Made by a program: the position numbers and the translations under genes
The notes under the pieces: model-generated
Databases searched by the model: none
What the model saw: the letters and a program-made list of their open reading frames with translations, nothing else
Told to the model about the DNA's origin: nothing
Shown: positions 1 to 11,700 of the stretch, one piece after another
How the letters are laid out: each line of letters starts with the position of its first letter
Numbering within the stretch: position 1 is the first letter of the stretch
DNA from: Lineus longissimus
Lineage: Eukaryota; Nemertea; Pilidiophora; Heteronemertea; Lineidae
DNA: 64,000 nucleotides
NCBI RefSeq assembly: GCF_910592395.1
Contig: NC_088313.1
Span: forward strand, 1,924,501 to 1,988,500
Direction: 5' to 3'

Positions 1-42
1 CCGTATTCTCCATTTCAGCACATCAACTAAAAACGTCATTGT

Positions 43-912
43 TCAGTCCCACTTTGATTGCTTCTTTCGCAATTCGAATTCACCATTTTCCTTTATAGCT
101 GCATAAGTCTTTTTATTCTCCTCCTGCACGTTCAGGTAGGCAATAAAGGCTACACATCCGCTGAAGGTAAGAATACCAAATGCCATCATAAGTTTGTTCT
201 GCAAGAAAAGAAGTTGATATGTACAGACCAACATGTTATCATACTTCACCACAGAAGTCTAACTGCTGAGCAAGAGAATCTCGCCTTGTAGACTGTAGTT
301 CAGGAGAGTGTGAAGGTATTATTAAGCTACCAAGAAATGCAGGTTATAATTCAGAAGAAGTGGAAGTTGTTGATGTTTCTGTCATCATCTTAGAAATCCA
401 CATGGTTGAAAGACAGTGCTTCCATCTATAAGATGACAATGGAACTGCTAGTTGGCTTGCTAAATCTCTTTTGAATAGATGGGTCTCTTTTGATTCCGGG
501 AAGGTATGTGTGTATTCTGACCCTGGAATTTCATGTCCAAAGCCTCCTTGACACAAATGGGACTTGCTTGAACAACAAGTTTCAAGTCTGATGATCATGT
601 TTATAACACATTTTGTATATAACTGACAAAAACGTCAGTCCAGTTGAGCCAGATAAACACTAGGTTTACAATTATTATATTGTATCATCTGTGCTGATCT
701 CAAGCATCTTATTAGACAGATCATCTACAATTTATCAAATAATTCTACATTTTCCTTTTTTGAAATATCAAATAACTTTATATACATACAGGTTTTGCAT
801 ACAGCTCAAAGTTAACGGCTCTAAAAACGGATGTCGCATCCACCTTTTTAAATCCTGGTTCCTGGATTTTCCCGAGGGACTTCAGAGCTTCTTTGATGTT
901 TTCTCCCTTCAT
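43..912 (-). CDS. SMIM8: SMIM8, small integral membrane protein 8, two coding exons
   Basis: Two minus-strand exons, 912-790 (41 codons, starting at ATG 910-912) and 198-43 (51 codons plus TGA), join in phase 0 across a GTATGT donor and a TTGCAG acceptor and give 92 aa. The family is about 97 aa in vertebrates. The N-terminal exon carries FRAVNFELYAKP, matching the conserved FRAVNPEL segment. The second exon carries NKLMMAFGILTFSGCVAFIAY, which is the single membrane span (about residues 46-63), then QEENKK and the hallmark C-terminus SKWD. The function of SMIM8 is not known in any detail; it is a conserved one-pass membrane protein. The gene is divergent from the NSD gene. The 3-prime UTR runs off the left edge. 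Identity is read from remembered family sequence; confidence is high because both exons match and phases agree. Confidence 0.9.
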
Positions 913-932
913 TCTTTAGTCTGATGTACCAT
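909..932 (-). promoter_or_regulatory. Possible upstream ORF overlapping the SMIM8 start
   Basis: A seven-codon ORF starts at the ATG on 930-932 directly after a TTTCAG acceptor. It ends in a TGA that overlaps the SMIM8 start codon as ATGA. This arrangement could allow termination-reinitiation. Whether the ATG is in the mature leader depends on the upstream exon, which I could not place. Confidence 0.35.
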
Positions 933-2719
933 CTGAAATCACAGGAAATAATTGCATCATTCTCTTGGTGACCCTTCCTCTGAAAAATAGAACAGACATT
1001 ACTCTAGACTAGGCTCTAAGTTTAACGCATCACTCCTTCAAAGAAAACACTGCGTTGCGCCCCTGATTACAGATTAGGCTGATCTCATCTGATCTGATGG
1101 CTGAAGCACAATTTGCTCTTTACGGCAATGCAGTGTTTTCTTGAAAGAGATATGGGTTAGAGGTCATCTAGGATATATCCAATCTATTTAGGCCTAAACC
1201 CCTTTTTTTCATTTTTGCAAAAGCAAAAGTGAAATACTGGGCGCATCCATCTTGTAATTGCCCGGATGTGAAAAATCTAAAACGCGATGATTGGGGTCTT
1301 GCGAGTAAACCACTACTGCAAAATACAACATCAGAAACAAAAGATGACCATCAAGATCTTATTTAACATGTTTGCTTGAAAACTTGGCAATAAGTTTAGT
1401 ATTTCAGGGCAATTTTGATAATTTTTACAAACAAACATATTTTTCTGCTCTTTTGACGTCCATTTTTGGTCTTATAAAATTATTGAGATGATAAGTGGCA
1501 GCTGACAAGTAACTATACCTAAATATTTAAATATTGTAGTTAACTAGGTGAAAATGAATAGGTTAGGATTTTCGTGTATAGCTCACATTTTGTTTTGCGT
1601 AAATAGGACCTTATGTGGAATATAGTGAAAAATAATTGAAAAATGTATGAATGATTGCAGACTAAAAACTGAGCGCTATACTTCCGGTTTTTCAGTTGAC
1701 CAATCAAATTCCAGAGATTTCCCGCTGGACTCCCCGTGTCCATTCGGTTACAGAAATCCTGACTGATGTCCCCCTATAAAATTCTGAAATTTAAGAAAAC
1801 TAAGTGAAATCTGCAGTTGCGAATTGGTAATTTCCTTTTTCAAGTATATGCAAATACTGTTTACTGTATTTGTTATCTGTGTGCCTGCCTGGATCACCTC
1901 TAAATAATGGTCGATGTTGTCTAATGTTCACAAGAAATTTCTGGATCGTCGGCCATTTTATTTTCAGGAAGAAACCATTCCATAGGGTGCATTCGGTTGT
2001 ATTCGACCCGAATATAACCCTGACTCCCTGTTCTCCGCCTTTTGGAAGAGACCGAGAACAGGCGAACACATGCCCGAGTCTCGGAACGGGTTGGTACTGT
2101 TGTCATAGCTACCCTACTGGAACCACCGGAAAACCCTTGTTCGTTGATGAAAATAACTTGCCGGCCGGGGTTTTCCCGTGGTTCCGGTAGGGTAGTTATG
2201 AGAACAGTACTAATGCGTTCGAGGCTCGGGAACGTGTTCGCCTGTTCTCGGTCCGTTCCAGAATGGTGGAGAACAGGGAGTCTAATACACCCCATTTGTT
2301 TTGCAAGCTGTTACACTTGGCAGAAGATTTAATTCTTGTGCCTTTGTGATTTATATGATAAAGTCCTTACAACCCAAGATTTGAATAGTAAGGGTGTGAA
2401 AGGTGTCGTCTCGGTTGACTCACAGGTGGCTGTGAACTAAGCACTGGCCTGGTCTGTCCCGAATCTAAAAGTGAAAGTGAAAGAAGGGATTGAGTTGGTC
2501 TTGGGTTGTTGGGAGTTCACTGGCATGTTCATGTTTAGCCGGGGGGAGGGGGGTGTAACGATAACCGAAGATCTCTACTCGGCACGTGTACGTATGAAAA
2601 CATCCAGGATGTATAGTAGAGTAGTTGCCAAGTAGGCCTAAGTTAAGTAAAATGCTGTTTAGGATGACCGAATGATGGTATTCATATTTGCAGGTTGATG
2701 CCAGCTAGTGCTAGGCAGG
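933..2719. other. Divergent intergenic region between SMIM8 and NSD
   Basis: No coding exon was found. The region must hold both promoters and non-coding first exons. A splice acceptor (TTTGCAG, ending 2693) shows that the NSD start lies in an exon with an upstream non-coding exon. An in-frame TGA at 2696-2698 limits how far the NSD reading frame can extend upstream. A palindromic element fills 2022-2282. Confidence 0.6.
2022..2282. repeat. Foldback MITE with long terminal inverted repeats
   Basis: The left end GACTCCCTGTTCTCC is mirrored by GGAGAACAGGGAGTC at the right end, and roughly 115 bp inward on each side can pair with some mismatches (shared blocks include CCGAGAACAGGCGAACAC and TACCCTACYGGAACCAC). 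The loop is short. There is no coding capacity; open frames crossing it on both strands are by-products of the palindrome. Confidence 0.8.
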
Positions 2720-5700
2720 ATGGATGCTGAAGACATATCCCAGGGCCAAGCAGCTCCTCCAACCAAGAAGCTCATTAGCCCTTCTGGAAAGCATTTACTT
2801 CACCGGTTACCTACGTTTTCTGGACCGACAAGGATTGCCCAAAGCAAGGCGAGTGTTAAGGAACATGTGGCGGAGGAGACTGCTATACACGTAGTTCCCG
2901 TGGAGGAGACGGTCAAGGAACCTGTTCCTGAGGTTGAACCTACTGCAGGAGATGCAGATAAAAAAGTTGAAGCGATGGAATGTCAAGATGGAGAAAAGGC
3001 TCTTTTATCTGAGGACGCTCTTAAGAATACAGCAGAGGAAACAGGAAAAGCGTTGGACAGTGTCAATCCTACATCTGCCACTGATGAGAAAGTAGAGAAA
3101 ATGGATGTTGATGAAACTGCTGCGAAGGCTCCTAATCCTACCCCGATAAAGAAGCGGATCCGTCGCTCCGTCAGTATTAACAGTAACGCCAGCAAAAACG
3201 ATTCTGAAGATGGGGTGGTCAATTTGTTGCCTGAATCTGGTCCTGTGACAGATAAGTCTCCTGCTGCTTCCGTGTCTGGTGATGCTCAAGAAAAGAAAAA
3301 GAAGAGCCGTCATAAGTTGTCCCCAGAGGAACTTTCCAAGCCGTCGACATGGTTGGTTGGTGATCTTGTCTGGTCAAAAGTCAGTGGTCACCCATGGTGG
3401 CCTTGCATGATCTCCTATGATCCGATTCTAGGTGTTCATACCAAGTTGTTGGGAAGCAGTAAGTATTCTTGATGTCTTTCTTCAGGTTTTTTTCATTGTC
3501 AGTGTGCAGTCGAGAAATGTTGCCTAAAAGTGAAAACACTTGTAATTTTTTGCTTTGCGTACTGTCCCTCCTATTTTGTAACTTTTTACACAAAGGGTAT
3601 TCATTGATGTGATAGATAAACATCAGCGATCATAAAATGCTCAATAGAATTAGAAGCTCTATAAAAATGTGTCTGATCAGAATATTAATAGAAATATATA
3701 TATATTTCATGACTTGTCATTGCTTATTTGAACAGTCGGCACAAGGGAATGATGTCTAATTGTTTTAATTTATGAGGGGTTTGTTCTACCCCATGAATAA
3801 CTATAGTCTGACCCTTGTTCTACAATACAATTCAGTACCAAACACTTGGGTGTGCTGTTTTGCCTGCCATCTTGATTTAATTTAATGATTCTACCTTTCA
3901 GGTGTACTGCAGCGTGCTTATCATGTCCAATACTTTGGTGCGAGGGCCGAGCGTGGTTGGTCCAGAAGTGCTGCAGTCATTGAGTTCAAGGGGAAAGATG
4001 CCTTTTCAGAACAAATCAAAAACCACGCTTCCCCAGGGAGAAATCGCAACAAGAATGTTTTTGATCTTGCACCGTCCAAAAAAGCACCATGGAACTTCGC
4101 TGTGAATGAAGCTGATGAGGCCATGAAACTCACGCGAAACGACCGAAAGAGCAAATTGACATTTCAGTACATGCCGCCTAAAACGAAGTCTGCTTCCACG
4201 TCGGGGAGTACCCCGGAAACTCGTCCAAAAGAAAAGAAGGCGCCTGCTAGAAAATCTACTGGCAGTATTGCAACGAAGGCCGCTGACGTTTCACATGCTG
4301 ATTTGATGAATGGTTTGCTGCAGCAGGGGACGAAGAAAAAGCGTCGATCTGCACCAGCCAAAAAAAAAAGGAAGTCGAACTGTGGCGTAGGGACGTCGTC
4401 GGAGATTCTTGTATCTTCTGGGTTTGACGTCTACTTTGAGAAAAATGCCACGAAGGTGAAGGCAGATCATCCCCAGTTCACTGACGATGCCGTCAAGCAG
4501 TATCTGCAGCATCACTGGATCTGTCTGAGTCACGAACAGAAACAGGAGTATGAAGGAACAGGTAAAAAACTACTTTGTGATCATTGAGGAGGGGTCGCAA
4601 CTTTTGAAGTGACATTTCATGAAGAGCCACGCGTCAAAATCAGTCTTTGCGATGTCCGACTTGATCCTTATGAGATTTTTTTTAATTTATGAGGGGTTTG
4701 TTCTACCCTATGAATAACTTTAGTCTGACCCTTGTTCTGCCAAGCAGGCGGTTCTAATTCTTGTCTAATCTTGAAGGAGGAAGTATAAAATGTGTGTTTT
4801 CTTATTTCAGTTATCCTGGAAGACCAAGGGGGGCGTCGTCTCTCCGCCCGCGTCAAGAAGCCATCCAAGAAAGTTCTTGAGGCAGTGGATGATATGTCTG
4901 GGGATCCTGAAGACACAGATGAGGAGTCACCCGCTGAGAAAGAGGTAAGAATGGTTTAAAACAACTTACTATTTTTAGCAGGACTGAAATGGACAAGGCA
5001 TGGGGAGTTTATGACCCATTTTTTTCGCCCGAGGAGGACAGATGGCACTTTTTGAGTAGATAGAACAAGGGAATGATGATCAATGGTTTAGATTTATGAG
5101 GGGTATGTTCGACCCTATGAATCATATCTATAGTGTGACCCTTGCTCTTCTCTTGTAAACTGTTTAAAAACGAGTTAAGTTGAGTTGAAATTCGTTCCTA
5201 CCAACTGCAAGAAATTAATATTCGTCAACTCTCAATCTACATTTTAGACATCGCCTGAAGCCGTAAGGAAAATCAATGTGTCCGAGTTGGAGGGACCACG
5301 ACATGTGGAAGACACCCTCGATGACACTATTAACTGTTTCCTCTACGGTGATGACTATCAAAAGGTACATTCAGAACATATCTAGTTGTGTTGTGTCTGT
5401 CCTGCTATCGATGCAGTCGTCGAGGTTCCCATTTAGTCAGTGTTAAATAAAGTAGAACCTCTCTATTGAGAACACCCTCCGGACTGACAAGTGCTGTCCA
5501 TAATAGAGAGGTGTACTGATTAGAGAGGTGAAATTGAATGGAAACAACCAATTTGGGTCCAAACCTAGTGTCCTTAATAGAGAGGAGTCCGCTAAGGGAG
5601 GTTCCACTGTACGTCATGAAATGATTCCAGTGATGTTCCAAGTTTTCTAAAGAAAAACTTTTGTTGGATAAATTCTATCCTAAAACAGTGAGTTTCTTCA

Positions 5701-8700
5701 CTTCAAAAAGAAAATATTAAAATTTTGTGACTGACTAAACAAAAGTTTAAAAAATGGGAACCTTGCAAAACTGTACATAGCTAGCTTTGTTTCACACCTC
5801 TTTCCTCTCAGTTTACCTTTAGGTCAGTAGTACATGTTGTAGATGCTTCTAACCCATATCCATTGGTTTTCAATTTTTGAATTCCTTTTGGGCTGCAGGA
5901 CTTTTCTCTATGTGATGTGTTTTCATTGGCGGGGGTTCACTAACTGATTTTCTTCCTCACTGTAAATATTTGCACTTGCTTACTAATAAGCTGTTAATCG
6001 GCATATCAGAGATGGATCGAGTGTATTAGTGGCTTAGAGGCAGTCCAGAGTCTGAAACCCATACTAAGCCACCAATCTATTTGCTTACTGATACTAACTT
6101 ATTCCGTACTGGCTTTCCTTTGTGTCCTTCATGAAGTATGTTTTCAAAAAAGGAAGCCCTCTAAATCTGCCCGGTCTTCAGTAAAACATCCTTGATAATC
6201 CTCCAAACTTTCCCTTGGTGTTGGTTTTTCAACAAAACTAACATATGTAGCGGTGCTGGTATAATCTCCTGATATCAATCAAGCTTTGAATGTTCGGTTT
6301 TCAATTTCCAGTTTCTTTTTATTGAGAATAAAAATGAAATAAAATTCTTAGTTTTTACACCTGGTACTTACTACTTGCATGTAAGAGGTTGAATATTTCT
6401 CCAAAATGCAGACATTCCAGTGGTAACCAATACAATAATGCAGAATTTTTTCCAGTTTCAGCTTCTGAATCTAAAGTCTCTTTCGCTAAAAGAACAGCTC
6501 TTCATTTCATGCATGTTCTTCTGACTAAAACTACACGACTATCAACAATTTGTAATGTTGATGTGTTATTTCAGGCCATTGAAGAACAAAGTGTTGTGAA
6601 GTCAGAAAACAAACTGCCCAAAGTTAAAAAACCTGCTGCTCTTGGAAAGCCTGTGGAAGCTAAGAAGATCGCTGGAGTGAGGAAAGCTCCCAAGATGAAG
6701 AAGCCTGTCGGTACGAATAGGCCCCATAAGGTGGATAAGCGTGGACAGAAACGAAAGCGTACCGAACCGGTACCACTTGATTCCACCGACTTTGAAAGCC
6801 AGCACGAGATTGAAGAAAAGCCGAAATTGAAACGCCAGCGGACAAAGGATGGTACGTCGTCGTCGTCTTCGGATGGTGAAAAAGGGAGGAAGAAAGTCAA
6901 GGAGGACACGTCCGATACAGATTATCATTCCGGCAAGAAACCGAGGAAGAGGGCAAAAGTGGAGACCCCAACTGAAAGCGAGGTGAGATTTGAGGATGGT
7001 GGAAAACTTTAGCCGTGGTGGTTGTAAGTTTTACCGATTTTGTCCGATTTGGTCTAATTTGTGTCGCTTAGAACTCCAAAGGGTGACGAACCACCTAGAT
7101 TTGAACGACCCCAGTTAAAACCCGGCTGTAACTATCTGCAAAGTAAAATTCTCCTGGTCTGTATTTCCCTGCATTGTGTGTCTTGTTTGATATATTTTAG
7201 GTCAACTTTTTCAGTCAGATGCATTAGAAATAGATTACGACGCACTCGATGATGATCCCAACAAGCCCGATGCGTACAACTACAAGCCCGGGAAAGTGTG
7301 TCAAATCTGTGAAAAACCCGATGACCTGATCCAGTGTGAGGGTACCTGCATGGTGTCATTCCATCCAACTTGCCTGGGCATGACTGTTGCTCCTGTCGCA
7401 GAGTTTAAATGCGATGAGTGCCTTTCAGGTAAGGTTACAACATATTTGTCTGTTCTCGAGCTATGGTGTATTGTTAACTATGCAGGGTTTCCGCCAGGAT
7501 TAAATTTGAGGGGGAGAAAAAAAAAAATTCTAAAATTTTTTTTTTCTTAAAAAGGGTATATGACCCCTCCTGAGACGTTTTTTGGCCCTAAAACTGCTAC
7601 AATTGGCTTCCAAATGCTCTTATTTTACATATCAAATCATGAAAATTACTCATTTGACAGTAAAACAAACTTTAGTGCTCAAAATTAAGGGGGATATCCC
7701 CCCTTGAAATATTTTAGGGGGGATGAATCCCCCCATCCCCCCTCTGGCGGAAACCCTGCTATGTGTCGGTCGTCAGATGTGGGACGCTCTCCTCCCTTTG
7801 CTGTTTGGTACCAAGTTGTCTAGATTTATGTCATTTTGGAGAGGTATGCATCTTGCCAAGTTAAACCAAGGCAGAACTATGAAATTCATTGTGGGGCCAG
7901 CTTGCCCACTTTGATTTTCCTACGCACCTGCATTAAGTTCTTACTGATAGAAAACTTCTGTTGCCTGTGTTTCTATACAGTAGAACCTCTCTATTTATAA
8001 GGACACCCTCGCGACTGACAACTGCTGTCCTTAATAGAGAGGTGTCCTGATTAGAGAGGTCAAATTGAAAATTATCTCTTTCAGGTGTCCACACGTGCTT
8101 TGCGTGCAAGAAGACGGACAAGGAGACGAGACGATGTTCGATCGCGATGTGTGGCAAGTTCTATCATGAGGATTGCTTGAAGGGGATGAAGCAGGCCCGT
8201 ATAGAGGGAAAGAACTTTATCTGTCCACTGCATGGATGTGCTACGTGTTATGCAAACAACCCTAAAAGTATGAAGGCAAACAAAGGTAACCCATCTTTGA
8301 TACTTGTTAAAAGCCTCAAACCCATGACGTCATAAAGGGGCCCAGCATCACGTCAACCACTGCGTCTTGACGTCAGTTCCAACAGCCCACACGGTTTAAG
8401 AGATCAAGCGAAGACTTTTGAGTCTTCACAACGGTCACATAAGCCAAGCTGGTCGCATCTCATCACATTGCCACGTCGAAAACATCTTTGATACTTGTCT
8501 TCTGATCTCAACTGTTTCTACTGATTACTGTGAAACGGGTATTTCTTAAATTGCGTCTGAATTTCAAATCCACTTCCTACTTTCAGGTCGGTTGGTGCGT
8601 TGTATTCGATGCCCCACGGCCTACCACACAGGCATTGGTGACCAGTGCATAGCGGCTGGTTGCGAGCAGATCACCGCCTGTAGTATGATTTGCAGTAAAC

Positions 8701-11700
8701 ACTTCAAACCGGAGAAAAACAAGGGACATCACGCCCATGTCAACGTGAGTTGGTGCTTCGGTTGCTCAAAAGGTGAGTCTCTCAACTTGTGATATTCATG
8801 CAAGTATTATTAACAAGGTCTAAAATGTTAAGTTAAGATGGCTCTTATTTGGCTCGATGAGCTATGAAATTTTTCGTATCATGTCTCCGGGCCTTGAATG
8901 AAAGGTGATTATTAACGTTGTCCTCGATTCCAGGTGGTACTCTACTGTGCTGTGAGTCATGTCCCGCGGCCTTCCATCACCAGTGTCTCGGCATTGACTT
9001 CCCTGAAGGCAGCTGGTATTGCAATCAGTGCGCAGACGGCAAACGACCGCTGTACGACGACATCGTTTGGGTGAAGTTAGGGAATTATCGGTGGTGGCCA
9101 GCTGTGATATGTCATCCGAGGAACGTCCCCAAAAATATCCAAGACAAGAAACACCAAGTTGGAGAATTTCCCGTCCATTTCTTCGGTTCCAAAGATTATT
9201 TCTGGACGCATCAGGCCCGAGTGTTTTTGTTCCAAGATGGTGACAAGGGGAGTCGTGAAACTGCCAATACAAAGAGGTTGGAAGAAGTGTTTAAAAATGG
9301 TGAATATTATTTTTGATGATTCGTAACCTTGTCGTCCCACTGTAAAAGCCTTATGAATAAACTACAGGGTTGCCCAGAAAACTTTCCCTCACAGATGGAT
9401 GCACAAGCTACAGTCTTGTGTGTTGAACAGGTTATGAAAATTAGAAAAGTTAAAGTGTTAAATTTGGAAAATTTGTTGGGTCTTCAAAAAAGTTGTGTTG
9501 CAAGTCACAACAGTGGTGTTTATTTTCCAATTTATTTCCCTTGCAGCTGTATTAGAGGCATCTGAAGCATTCCAAAACTGGAAGAAGATAAAAGAGGCTA
9601 AAAAGCAACAAGATACACTAAGAATTGAGAAGAAACCCCCTCCATATAAATACATCAAGGTGAGTGAAAGAAAAAGAGCTTAATCTGGTACAGTGACTTG
9701 ACCAGATACTTGTTGTAGGTAAAATATGTACTTGTGTAGGATGGTACAAATTGGAAGCATTGGTGTTGCACACCTGTCCTAAGCAGATGAAATAAATCTA
9801 GCTCTTATTTGCCAAGTGGCCCAGTTTGCCCCTAAATTGTTTTGACACATACATGTTAATCTTCAAAAGCATTTAGCTGGTCTTTGTTGGAAATGTGCAC
9901 AATCCAATGGAAAAGGGGATGAACTCTGAGAACATCAGAAATTAACATCTGAAATGTTTGCTTAGAAATGCTGTGAGGACATGTCCCTTGCCTTGTTCTG
10001 TCCTGAAATAACAATTGTCTTTGTTTGACAGGTGAATGTACCTGTTGGTAACGTCACGGTTCATAAGGCCGACCTCACTAAAATACCAAGATGCGAGTGT
10101 ACGGAAGAGATGCCGTGTACCAAGGAATCTGACTGCCTGAACAGAATGCTCATGTACGAGTGCCATCCGACCTTATGTCCAGCAGGTGAAAAGTGCCAAA
10201 ATCAATGCTTCCAGAAACGGCAGTATCCCGAGGTCGTGCCATATAAAACACCTGGGCGAGGCTGGGGGCTCAAGTGTAGATTTGATATCAAAAAGGTGAG
10301 AATAAATCACAGTGGAACATTGTTAACTTAACACTGTGACTGTAGATACGTGGTTATAGTGACTTGTTTTCGATTTCTGTTCTCACTCAATGCGTTGATG
10401 TTTGCCTTGGGTACAGGGAACCAGTTCTCTTGGTCCCAACGTGGGATTGTTGTAGTGAGGTTCCACTAAAGATTTTGTTGATGAAGGTTTTACTACTTAG
10501 AATAGATTCCCACAGAGATTTCCCACTATGAATACCAGGGAGTGATTGCTTCATAAACTTTGATATATTCTTGTTATTTCCAAGGAGTACCATTTTCAAA
10601 TGCTTCGTAAAACTTAAAAAATACTGGAAGCTTTTATTCTCAGAAGTAATTAGAATATTTGTATCATGTCATTGCAGGGTGAATTCGTGAATGAATATGT
10701 TGGAGAGCTGATTGATGACGAAGAGTGCGCCCGTCGGATTAAAAAAGCCCACGATGACAACTTCTCGAGCTTTTATTTATTGACACTTGATAGTAAAAGG
10801 TAATAAATTAAGAAAACTTTTGGTAGTTTTGACTATTTTTAACTCGGTTTTACTTGAAATACCAAATTTGGCCTGGGAGTCAGTTAAATGACATCACAGC
10901 TATAACACAAGATCGCTTTGAGAGATATTCCTTTTGCTTAGTGCATATATAACTTGCTTAATCGTCTATCTTGATATTTCAGAGTGATAGATGCTGGTCC
11001 GAAAGGCAACCTATCACGCTTCATGAACCATAGCTGTGAGCCAAACTGCGTCACCCAAAAATGGAACGTGAATGGCGATGTCCGAGTGGGTTTGTTTGCG
11101 ACCTGTGATATCTCCGCAGGTAAGAAATGACAACAAACTTGGACAAAGTATCAGCTTCTCGAATTTTGAGTTAATGAGTATTTTTCACCCTGGCTGAGAG
11201 AAAGTTGTCATTTAAAAATAACCAATTGCCTGTTCTTGATTAATATTTTGCCTTGGTCTTATATCGCACTGTCTGTTGCAAGGCGCTGCAGTTGTCTGCT
11301 TCAATGTGACAACTCGGCCAAGAGAAGTATCGTTATCCCCTCTGATCACTGACAATCTCATCAAAATAATAGCTGGCTGAAGCATTTTAGCTCAAGACCT
11401 GACTATCATCACGATTTTTGTGACTGCCATTTATATTTGTGTAACTTATAATTTCATGTTTCTCCATGGCCTTATCAAGTTTTTTGTGGCTGCCATTTAT
11501 ATTTGTGTAACTTATATTTTCATGTTTCTCCATGGCCTTATCAAGTTTTTTGTGGCTGCCATTTATATTTGTGTAACTTATATTTTCATGTTTCTCCATG
11601 GCCTTATCAAGTTTTTTGTGGCTGCCATTTATATTTGTGTAACTTATATTTTCATGTTTCTCCATGGCCTTATCAAGATTTTTGTGGCTGCCATTTATAT

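Noticed and set aside
1870-2332. Frames of 96-124 codons on both strands near 2 kb
   Set aside because: They are mirror images generated by the foldback element at 2022-2282.
2708-2719. Upstream GTG-initiated extension of the NSD protein by four residues
   Set aside because: Nuclear genes rarely start at GTG, and an ATG in the same frame at 2720 starts the protein cleanly; an in-frame TGA is at 2696.
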